Assembly: GCF_030269325.1 (NCBI RefSeq)
Contig: NZ_BSTD01000001.1
Location: 1,690,681-1,754,680 of the forward strand
Source: Amycolatopsis sp. NBRC 101858
Lineage (GTDB): Bacteria; Actinomycetota; Actinomycetes; Mycobacteriales; Pseudonocardiaceae
Direction of reading: 5' to 3'
DNA length: 64,000 nt
Under the pieces are notes generated by a model, which searched no databases, was not told the DNA's origin, and saw only the letters and a program-made list of their open reading frames with translations. This document shows, one piece after another, positions 57,233 to 64,000 of this stretch (position 1 is its first letter; the number at the start of each line of letters is the position of its first letter). A program made the translations under genes and the position numbers.

Positions 57233-59266
57233 CTACGGCGTCCCGACGCAGCGCGCGCGGCTGTCGGTGACGACGCCGTCGGACTTCCGGACCGAAACCG
57301 AGCCGCCCTGGAAGTTCTGGCAGGTCGCGGCGGTCGACTCCGCGGGGTCCGCGGCCGGGTAGCCGAGGTAGGAGCGTTCCCAGTCCAACGCCCGCCAGCG
57401 GTCCTTGATCCCGCCGGAGACCGGGTGCGCTCCGGTCGTGCTGGTCCAGTAGATCGACCCGCCGCCGGCGAAGTGGTTGTACCGGCCGCCGCCGGCCGGG
57501 GTGGCCGTTTCGTCGGTGGTCGGCGCGCCGAAGGCGGCCGAGTGCAGGAGGTCGCGTTCGGTGTACTTGGCCAGGATGTTGCCCTCGAGCTCCTTCACGC
57601 CCGTGGCGGTGGACCAGACGAGCCGGCCCTTCGTGAAGTCGCGGTACCGCACGGCACCGTCGACGACCTCGTCCGCCGCCGGGTCGCCGACACGGGCGCG
57701 GATGGCGTCGTCGTTGAGCCAGCGCCGCTGGATCGCCGAGGTGGTGGGGTTCTCGCCGTCGACGTGCCAGAGCCGGTCCTGGTCGTAGGCGTTCGGCGCG
57801 TCGAACGGGTGGGCACCGCTCTTGTCCGCGGCGTAGAGCGCCCCGCCGTAGTGCCGGAGGAACCGGCCGGGCGCACTCTTCGATTCGAGGGTGACCGTGC
57901 CGGCGACGGTGCCGGACTGCGAGCACCAGGTGGCGTCCGACCGGAACCGGTCCGAGCCGTCGCTCGCCGCGATCAGCACCTTGAAGTCGAGCTGCCGGAG
58001 GTAGCTACCGGGGCTGCTCACCGACTCGAAGGAGTGGCAGTCGAAGTCGGCGAGCCCGGGCACGACCTTCCAGGTGGCATCGACACCGTCACCGGGCTGC
58101 GGAGCGGCCGGCCCGAAGTCGATGTGCGCCTGGGCACCGGCGTCCCCGCGGACGTAGCCGCCGCGCGTTCCCGGGGTTTCGGCGCGCAGGGACTGCCGCA
58201 GCACCCGGTCCTCGTACTGGCCGACGCGCAGGAACCGGTCGACCACACCGGCATCCCCGGCCAGCGCGGACGTCGCTGCCGCGACCAACGCCGGGTGGAC
58301 CTTGCTGTTGTCGGCCTTCACCTTGAGCTCGTTGAGGCGCTTGCGGTCGGCGTCCGCCTTCTTCTGCAGCGCGATGGCGATGTCCCGCCGGTTCGCCTCG
58401 TAGATGCCGGTGTCGATGAACGCCTTCCAGTCGGCCGCGGTGCTGCTGCGCAACGCCGTTTCGGCCGCGATCGCGACCTCCGTCCCCGGGGTGGCCCGGT
58501 TCCAGATCTCCCGGACGAAGTTCTCGTCGGAAAGGACCAGCACGTTCTCGGTGGCGACGATGCCCAACACGGCGGCGGCGTTCGCCTTCGCGTTGCGGGC
58601 TGCGATCCGCGCCTTCTCCGCCTCGCTGGCGGCCTGGTCGGCGTCGATGGCGTCCTGCTGGTCCTGTTCGTGCGCGGTGACGATGCCGTTGAGCAGGAAC
58701 TCCTTCTGCGCCGCTTCGTCACCACCGAACGCGGTGAGGGCGGCCGCCTTCACCTTCGGCCCGGTGGCTCGCTGCCAGAGCGCGTAGACGAAGTCGCGGT
58801 AGCTCTGCACGAGCAGCTCCGGTTCCGCGGCGATCCCGATCGTGGCCGCGGCGTGCTGCTTCAGCTCGCGGGCCTGCCGCGCGATCTCCGCGTCACGGAT
58901 TTCCTTGACGTCGTCGCGCTTCTTGGCCTCGTGGACACCGGTTTTGATCCACTGCGTGCACTCGAGGTCGGTCCCCGCGAAGGCGAGCTCGGCCGATGCC
59001 CGGACCTCGCTGCCCGCGGCCTGCCGCCACAGCGCGATGACGAAGTTGCGGTCGTTGAGCACCAGCAGGTCGTCACCGGCGAGGATGCCGAGTACCGCGG
59101 CCGCCCGGACCTTGTCTTCCATCGTGGACTCGGGCGCGGCCGCGGTGGCGGCGCTCGCGGCCGGCTTCGGCGTGGCCGCGACGGCCGGGGCCGGCGTTCC
59201 GGCGAGCCCGGTCGCCAAGGCCAGGGTGACGGCCGCTGCGACCGCCAAGTTCGTTCGCCTTCTCAT
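57233..59266 (-). CDS. Secreted ALF-repeat protein with AbfB and LGFP modules
   Basis: 677 residues. A signal peptide (about 1-30) is followed by four to five ALF-type repeats at ~45-350 (LLVLNDRNFVIALWRQA; LLVQSYRDFVYALWQRA; VLVLSDENFVREIWNRA). An AbfB/CBM42-like beta-trefoil at ~365-500 (SFESVSSPGSYLRQ; TLESKSAPGRFLRH) would bind arabinofuranose. LGFP repeats run from ~520 to the end (GAVRYRDFTKGRLVWS; GGGSIYWTSTTGAHPVSG). LGFP and AbfB modules suggest anchoring to arabinogalactan or the mycolate wall. No catalytic or toxin domain is seen. Confidence 0.85.
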   Translation of the reverse strand: MRRRTNLAVAAAVTLALATGLAGTPAPAVAATPKPAASAATAAAPESTMEDKVRAAAVLGILAGDDLLVLNDRNFVIALWRQAAGSEVRASAELAFAGTDLECTQWIKTGVHEAKKRDDVKEIRDAEIARQARELKQHAAATIGIAAEPELLVQSYRDFVYALWQRATGPKVKAAALTAFGGDEAAQKEFLLNGIVTAHEQDQQDAIDADQAASEAEKARIAARNAKANAAAVLGIVATENVLVLSDENFVREIWNRATPGTEVAIAAETALRSSTAADWKAFIDTGIYEANRRDIAIALQKKADADRKRLNELKVKADNSKVHPALVAAATSALAGDAGVVDRFLRVGQYEDRVLRQSLRAETPGTRGGYVRGDAGAQAHIDFGPAAPQPGDGVDATWKVVPGLADFDCHSFESVSSPGSYLRQLDFKVLIAASDGSDRFRSDATWCSQSGTVAGTVTLESKSAPGRFLRHYGGALYAADKSGAHPFDAPNAYDQDRLWHVDGENPTTSAIQRRWLNDDAIRARVGDPAADEVVDGAVRYRDFTKGRLVWSTATGVKELEGNILAKYTERDLLHSAAFGAPTTDETATPAGGGRYNHFAGGGSIYWTSTTGAHPVSGGIKDRWRALDWERSYLGYPAADPAESTAATCQNFQGGSVSVRKSDGVVTDSRARCVGTP

Positions 59267-59358
59267 GTTCCCCTCGGATGGTGTCGTGCGCGACCGTGTG
59301 GGCGCGCGGTCCAGCCGGTTCCCGCGGTGGGCGGGACCGGGAGAACGAAACGGTGCGG

Positions 59359-60417
59359 TCAGCTGCCTGCGCGGACGCGCTGCTCGCCGTCGAGTGCCTG
59401 CTGCAGCAAGGAGTTCCAGTACGCGGCCTGCTGCACGGCGAAGTCACGCTCCGCCGTCCAGTCGGCCTGAGCCGTGCCGGCCGGACCGGTCATGGCCGCC
59501 CAGTTCGGCCCGGTGGCGGAGTTCGCGGCGGCGAGCACCGCCGCCCAGTTGGCCGCCTGGTCGTCGGTGATCCGGCGGGCTCCGTCCCAATAGGACTCCG
59601 CGGGCGCCGCCTGCCGGCCGACGGCCTGCCAGGCGCTGACGGCGTTGGCGCGCGCCAGTTCGGCCGAAGCGTTCTTGGCCGCTTCCTCCGCGGCGGCGGC
59701 ATCGGCCAGCAACCCCGTGACCGTCACCCGCCAGCGCGCGTCGTCGTCCGCGGACGCCTGCCGGAAGGCTTCGAGGTCAAGCCGGGCTCCGAACGCCCAA
59801 CCGCTGGTGAAGAACTCGACGAGATCGTCGTCGCTCGCGCCGGTGCGCACCGCGTAGGCCGCGCTCACCCGCACCTGCGCGCCGGGGTCGTGCCCCGCGA
59901 GATCAGTGACGAAGGCGCGGTCCGCCGCCGACAGCGCCGCGGCCTGGTCGCCCCGTGCCTGCCGGGCTGCCGCGTCACGCTGCTTCGCGGCCTCGAACCC
60001 GCCATTGGCGAACCTTTCGCGGTCCGCGTCGTTCCGGCTGTTCACCGCGAACTGCGCGGCGGCGTGCACCTCGGGCGCGAAGTCGGCGGTGAAGGTGGCG
60101 AGCACTCGCTTGGCGAAGTCCGCGTTGCGGGCTTTGCGCTCCGCGGACAGCCGGACCGCGTAGTCGTAACCGGACGTCAGGAACTGCGCGATGGCGGCGT
60201 CCGGGTCACTCGACAGCAACGCCTGCCAGGCCGCGATCCGGACGAGCGAACGCGGATCGCGCTGCGCCAGGTACTGCACCCACACCCGGTCGGCGGCCGG
60301 AGTGGCCGCGACCGCCGTGGCACCGGGAACCCCGTCGGCCGCAAGCGCGACCGAGGGGGTCAGCACCGACACGATCGCCGTGAAACAAGCACCGCAAAGC
60401 AACGCGCGGACGCGCAT
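59359..60417 (-). CDS. Secreted ALF-repeat protein
   Basis: 352 residues from ATG 60417 (GGGAGGG upstream). A signal peptide (about 1-26, ending ALA) precedes ALF repeats (AWQALLSSDPDAAIAQFLTSGYDYA; AQFAVNSRNDADRERFANGGFEAA; AYAVRTGASDDDLVEFFTSGWAFG) and an Ala-rich helical end (DDQAANWAAVLAAANSATGPNW). It carries no enzymatic or binding module. It resembles the N-terminal half of the toxin two genes away and may be a structural partner. Confidence 0.8.
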   Translation of the reverse strand: MRVRALLCGACFTAIVSVLTPSVALAADGVPGATAVAATPAADRVWVQYLAQRDPRSLVRIAAWQALLSSDPDAAIAQFLTSGYDYAVRLSAERKARNADFAKRVLATFTADFAPEVHAAAQFAVNSRNDADRERFANGGFEAAKQRDAAARQARGDQAAALSAADRAFVTDLAGHDPGAQVRVSAAYAVRTGASDDDLVEFFTSGWAFGARLDLEAFRQASADDDARWRVTVTGLLADAAAAEEAAKNASAELARANAVSAWQAVGRQAAPAESYWDGARRITDDQAANWAAVLAAANSATGPNWAAMTGPAGTAQADWTAERDFAVQQAAYWNSLLQQALDGEQRVRAGS

Positions 60418-60719
60418 GGATTTCCCTCCCCTGCGCCCGCCCCTCCCGGACGGTCGCTCTTCAAACCTAGGAAAACCGCCAACGGGGAGCAATTGAGATC
60501 AGGGTCATAGTCGCGACATTCCGGTAGTCCGTAACGAAGTGCGTGCACCGGACGAAAGAGGTGGTCCAGTCCTTTGCCGCCGAATGCGCGACTCGCCGTG
60601 CCGACCAGGCAGCAAGATCGCTTCGGGCCGCCGGCGGCTCGTCCGGAGCGGCACGAACGGGTCACGACGAAAGTAGGGTCGCCCGTGAACGCTCGCGGGA
60701 GCTGCGGGCAACTGGGGGC
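60418..60719. other. Divergent intergenic region
   Basis: 302 bp between the ALF-repeat gene and the sigma factor gene. It must hold both promoters. I see no gene, tRNA or strong inverted repeat; a plus-strand frame continues upstream from the sigma gene but lacks a ribosome site. Confidence 0.6.
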
Positions 60720-61313
60720 ATGCAGGTGATCCACGAGGGATCGGAGATCTGGGGGCACGACCGCCCTGACCTGGGCGGAGCCGAGCCCGGGCCGGCGTTC
60801 GGGCGGCTCTTCGACGCCCATGCCGCGGCCTTGCGCCGGTACCTCGCCCGGCGGGTCGGTGCCGAACCGGCGAACGACCTCGTCGCCGAGACCTTCCTCG
60901 TCGCGCTCCGGCGTCGCGAGAGCTACCGGCCCGAGCTCGGCACCGCGCGGTCGTGGCTCTACGGCATCGCCACCAACCTGCTGCGCCACCACATCCGGTC
61001 CGAACTGCGTGGCCTGCAGGCCACCGCGCGGCTCGCCCGCTCCGGTGACACCAGCCACGCGGCCCACGACGGCCGGGTCGCCGAGCAGGTCGACGCCCAG
61101 GTGCGGGCCGCCCGGCTCGCCGGTGCGCTGGCCAAGCTCAGCCCCGCCGACCGGGACACGCTGCTGCTCGTCTCGTGGGCGGGGCTCGAACCGGCCGAGG
61201 TCGCGGAGGCACTCGGCATCCCGCCGGGTACCGTGCGGTCCCGGTTGCACCGGATCAGACGCTGGCTCAGGACGAACGCCCCGGCTCAAGAGGAGGTGCA
61301 GGACCTTGCGTGA
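60720..61313 (+). CDS. ECF-type RNA polymerase sigma factor
   Basis: 197 residues from ATG 60720. Region 2 is at ~28-95 (FGRLFDAHAAALRRYLARRVG, LVAETFLVAL, ARSWLYGIATNLLRHHIRSE) and region 4 at ~135-185 (LSPADRDTLLLVSWAGLEPAEVAEALGI, GTVRSRLHRIRRWL). No extension is present. The next gene starts inside its last codons (8-bp overlap), an arrangement typical for a sigma factor with its membrane-anchored partner. Confidence 0.92.
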   Translation: MQVIHEGSEIWGHDRPDLGGAEPGPAFGRLFDAHAAALRRYLARRVGAEPANDLVAETFLVALRRRESYRPELGTARSWLYGIATNLLRHHIRSELRGLQATARLARSGDTSHAAHDGRVAEQVDAQVRAARLAGALAKLSPADRDTLLLVSWAGLEPAEVAEALGIPPGTVRSRLHRIRRWLRTNAPAQEEVQDLA

Positions 61314-62418
61314 AGACAACGTCCGGAAGATCTGGTCCGACGCCGAACTCGACGCCGCGCTGGCGGACCTGCACGACGACGTCGACGAGGACGACGGGCT
61401 GGCCTTCGCCCGCGCGTCCCTGATGGCCGCGGTCGGCACTTCGGAGGCACCACCGGCCGCCACGCGCCGCGGGCCCTGGCGGTGGATCGCGGTGGCCGCG
61501 GCCGTCGTCACGCTGGTGGGCGGGCTCGCGATCATCACCTCGCTGCGGGCGCCCGCCCCGGAGCCGGCCCGGCCCGCGGCGACCCTCGGCGACCTCGACC
61601 GCCCCCTCGAACCCGGCGAGTTCCACTACGCGCAAAAGCTCCAATGGCTGCCGGAGAGCCTCGAAGGGCAGTCGGCCGAGATGCAGCAGTCGGTCGAGCT
61701 GTGGATCCCGGCCGACCCCACCGGCGTCTGGCACCGGCGCACGAAGTGGACCGGCGCCGTGCGGGGGTTCGGCGGCGCGAAGAGCGTCCAGGTGAACTCG
61801 GCGCCGTTCGACGAGGCCGGCCCGGCCGGCCGGTTCGGCCCCGGACAGCACCTGGCCGGGCAGATCGACCCGAGGTGGAACACGCCGTTCCAGAACTGGC
61901 TGCTCCCGGACGCGGCCTTCATCGCCTCGCTCACCCCCGACCGGGGGACGCTGGCCAAGCGCCTGAACTTCGACACGATCGACCAGGACAGCAGAGCGAA
62001 GGTGCACACCCCCACGGAAGCGCTCACCATGGTGCGCACCGCGCTGGAAACGGGCCTGGTCCGAAAGGACATCCGGTTCGCGCTGCGCGACGCGTTCACC
62101 ATGATCAGCGGCGCGTTCGTGGCGCCGGGTCACACCCCGGACGGCCGGCCCGCCACCGTCCTGACCGTGAAGGACTCCGGCCAGCGCCTGTACCTCGACC
62201 CGGACACGGCCCAGCTGCTGGCCTGGGACGCCAACCCCACGATCACGCCGACGACCATCCGCAGCAACGAGGTCGTCAGGAGCACCGCCAAGAGCCCGCC
62301 TCCGTCGAGCGGCATCACGGGTCCGGCGACCACCACGCCCGAGAGCCCGGCCGGGCCGCCGCTGCCCGGGGACCTGGCGACGGAGTACTCGTTCGCGATC
62401 ACCCGGACTTCGGGGTGA
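61306..62418 (+). CDS. CU044_5270-type membrane-anchored partner of the sigma factor
   Basis: 370 residues from TTG 61306, chosen for GGAGG 9 nt upstream and overlap with the sigma gene. The N-terminal ~65 residues are cytoplasmic and acidic (DLHDDVDEDDGLAFARA), then one membrane helix at about 63-82 (WIAVAAAVVTLVGGLAIITSL). An outer domain of ~280 residues follows (GEFHYAQKLQWLPESLEG; DRPLEPGE; TVKDSGQRLYLDP). The family is regularly encoded beside ECF sigma factors in actinomycetes. A role in sensing or anti-sigma control is inferred; no classical zinc anti-sigma motif is present. Confidence 0.78.
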   Translation: MREDNVRKIWSDAELDAALADLHDDVDEDDGLAFARASLMAAVGTSEAPPAATRRGPWRWIAVAAAVVTLVGGLAIITSLRAPAPEPARPAATLGDLDRPLEPGEFHYAQKLQWLPESLEGQSAEMQQSVELWIPADPTGVWHRRTKWTGAVRGFGGAKSVQVNSAPFDEAGPAGRFGPGQHLAGQIDPRWNTPFQNWLLPDAAFIASLTPDRGTLAKRLNFDTIDQDSRAKVHTPTEALTMVRTALETGLVRKDIRFALRDAFTMISGAFVAPGHTPDGRPATVLTVKDSGQRLYLDPDTAQLLAWDANPTITPTTIRSNEVVRSTAKSPPPSSGITGPATTTPESPAGPPLPGDLATEYSFAITRTSG

Positions 62419-63777
62419 TCAGCGGGCGTGGCTGGCCGCGTTCAGCGCGTCCGCGACGTTGGCCACCTCCAGGACCCGGATCCCGGCCGGCGGTTTCCCG
62501 GAGTCCGGTGGCACGAGCGCGTGCGTGAACCCCAGCCGGGCCGCCTCCGCCAGGCGGCGCCCGACGCTCGGCACCCGGCGGATCTCGCCCGCCAGCCCCA
62601 CTTCGCCCACCGACACCAGCCGTGGCGACAGCGCGACGTCTTCGAACGAGGACGTCAACGCCAGCACCAGCGCGAGGTCGATCCCCGGCTCGGTGATCTT
62701 CATGCCGCCGACCGTGGCCGTGTACACGTCCTTGTCGCCCAGCTTCAGCCCGCCGCGCTTCTCCAGCACCGCCAGGACCATCGCCACCCGCGCCGAGTCC
62801 AGGCCGCTCACCGCGCGCCGCGGCTGCGGTGCCGACGTCGACGACACCAGCGCCTGGACCTCGCCCAGCAACGGCCGTTTGCCTTCCATCGACACCGTGA
62901 TCGCCGTGCCCGGAACCGGCTCCGCCGTGCGGCTGATGAACAGCCCGGACGGGTCCGGCACGCCGACGATGCCTTCTTCCTGCAGCTCGAAGCAGCCGAT
63001 CTCGTCGGACGCGCCGAACCGGTTCTTGATGCCGCGCAGCATCCGCAGCGTCGAGTGCTTGTCGCCCTCGAACTGCAGCACCACGTCCACCAGGTGCTCC
63101 AGCACGCGCGGGCCGGCCACCGAACCGTCCTTGGTGACGTGCCCCACCAGCACCACCGGCAGCCCGCGCTCCTTGGCCACCGCGACCAGCCCGGACGTCA
63201 CCGCGCGGACCTGCGTCACCCCGCCCGGTGAGCCCTCGACCTGCGGGGACGCCATCGTCTGCACCGAGTCGACGATCAGCACACCCGGCTTGACGTCGTC
63301 GATGTGCCCGAGGATGGCGGACAGGTCGCTCTCGGCGGCCAGGTACATGCCGTCGTGGACGTTGCCCGTGCGCTCCGCGCGCAACCGGACCTGACCCGCG
63401 GACTCCTCGCCCGTGACGTACAAGGACCGGTCGACCGTCTTCGCCCACTGGTAGGCGACCTCGAGCAGCAAAGTCGACTTGCCGACGCCGGGCTCACCCG
63501 CGAGCAGCACCACGGCGCCCGGCACCAGGCCGCCGCCCAGCACGCGGTCCAGCTCGGAAACGCCGGTGCGGCGAGCGCGCGCCGCTTCGACGTCGACCTC
63601 GCCGATCGGCCGCGCGGGCATGCTCGGCGCGCCGGCGGCGACGCGCTGGATGGCCGGCTTGGCCGGGGCGCCGCGTTCCTCGAGGGTGCCCCACTCCTGG
63701 CACTCCGGACACCGGCCCAGCCACTTGGCCGCTTCGTACCCGCAGCTCGCGCAGCGGTAGGTGGTCCCTTTCTTCAC
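62419..63777 (-). CDS. radA: DNA repair protein RadA
   Basis: 452 residues from GTG 63777. An N-terminal zinc finger (CASCG, CPECQEW) precedes a RecA-like ATPase with Walker A GEPGVGKS, the RadA-specific KNRFG motif and a C-terminal Lon-like domain (MKITEPGIDLALVLALTSS; GEVGLAGEIRRVPS). RadA drives branch migration of recombination intermediates. The 5' neighbour is lpqE as in mycobacteria. The gene that usually follows, disA, is not downstream here; instead a convergent sigma/membrane pair ends at the adjacent base. Confidence 0.97.
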   Translation of the reverse strand: MKKGTTYRCASCGYEAAKWLGRCPECQEWGTLEERGAPAKPAIQRVAAGAPSMPARPIGEVDVEAARARRTGVSELDRVLGGGLVPGAVVLLAGEPGVGKSTLLLEVAYQWAKTVDRSLYVTGEESAGQVRLRAERTGNVHDGMYLAAESDLSAILGHIDDVKPGVLIVDSVQTMASPQVEGSPGGVTQVRAVTSGLVAVAKERGLPVVLVGHVTKDGSVAGPRVLEHLVDVVLQFEGDKHSTLRMLRGIKNRFGASDEIGCFELQEEGIVGVPDPSGLFISRTAEPVPGTAITVSMEGKRPLLGEVQALVSSTSAPQPRRAVSGLDSARVAMVLAVLEKRGGLKLGDKDVYTATVGGMKITEPGIDLALVLALTSSFEDVALSPRLVSVGEVGLAGEIRRVPSVGRRLAEAARLGFTHALVPPDSGKPPAGIRVLEVANVADALNAASHAR

Positions 63778-63816
63778 CCCGCGAGGCTATCGGCGACCAC
63801 CGACAAAACCGGGGAC

Positions 63817-64000
63817 CTACTCCTTGACGTGCGCCGGCGCCGCGACGGGCAGCTCGACGGTGACCGCTCCGGCGTTCTTGAAGACGAAGGTGACCTTGAT
63901 GGTCTGCCCCGGCCAGAGCGGCTGCTTCAGCCCGGCCAGCGTCACGGTGCCCTTGCCGACGGTCGCCGGGGCGGCGGTCGGCGTCGCGCTGCTCGACGGC
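63817..64000 (-). CDS. lpqE: LpqE-like lipoprotein, 5' partial (C-terminal part only)
   Basis: About 60 C-terminal residues run to the TAG at 63817-63819: a Ser/Thr/Pro linker, then TVTLAGLKQPLWPGQTIKV, TFVFKNAGAVTVELPVA and the tail HVKE. This is the beta-sandwich end of an LpqE/PCu(A)C-like envelope lipoprotein. The identification leans on position directly before radA, as in Mycobacterium tuberculosis. The start lies beyond the window. Confidence 0.65.
   Translation of the reverse strand, partial: PSSSATPTAAPATVGKGTVTLAGLKQPLWPGQTIKVTFVFKNAGAVTVELPVAAPAHVKE

Overview
This window is GC-rich DNA (coding strands show GC-biased third positions and many GTG/TTG starts) from an actinomycete. 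The gene set points to the Pseudonocardiaceae, most likely Amycolatopsis or a relative: lpqE-radA, thrE, otsA beside an otsB-GH15 fusion, FHA-ABC transporter, ECF41 sigma factor, ALF-repeat secreted proteins and CU044_5270-type protein. The assignment is by gene content only.

Layout. 0-3.1 kb: a SpvB/RHS protein open at the left edge that stops before any RHS core or cargo domain. 3.1-4.6 kb: a glyoxalase-fold gene with twin palindromic operators and an ECF41 sigma factor with its apparent autoregulated promoter. 4.6-13 kb: secreted carbohydrate and protein degradation (GH29-like enzyme, sedolisin, CBM56/beta-helix glucanase-like enzyme) with a DUF2716 protein. 13-14.8 kb: divergent erythromycin-esterase-like and double-MerR genes.

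14.8-33.3 kb is the most unusual region. Ten genes on the minus strand, almost all overlapping or separated by under 50 bp, run terD, DUF475/TerC-like, terD, telA, a helical protein, terD, a repeat-bearing TerD-like protein, TIR-NB-ARC-TPR, a Ser/Thr kinase (PASTA plus NPCBM), and an FHA-ABC exporter; a channel-like membrane gene follows. Just upstream lie a conserved protein of unknown function, an XRE-NB-ARC-TPR regulator, two tiny peptide genes, a small membrane protein and a SEFIR-NPCBM protein. A GTTTCC/GGAAAC motif recurs in three intergenic regions here. I read this as a Ter-type stress or defence system wired to a TIR effector and to phospho-signalling; the function is inferred.

34.3-34.8 kb: six tightly packed, partly aberrant tRNA genes (Gly-Lys-Asn-Val?-His-Met) upstream of an alpha/beta hydrolase. 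35-40 kb: a CPBP protease/histidine kinase/response regulator operon, a secreted Cys protein, a frameshifted 2-TM gene and a LuxR regulator. 40-43 kb: benzoylformate decarboxylase and a NitT/TauT-type binding lipoprotein. 43-52 kb: tRNA-Thr, ThrE exporter, OtsA, the OtsB-GH15 fusion, an ArsR/hydrolase pair and a C39-like peptidase. 52-60.4 kb: an immunity protein, a 1390-residue secreted toxin (ALF repeats, Ala-rich coil, Hint, RNase A-like tip) and two more ALF-repeat secreted proteins. 60.7-64 kb: an ECF sigma/membrane protein pair, radA and the 3' end of lpqE.
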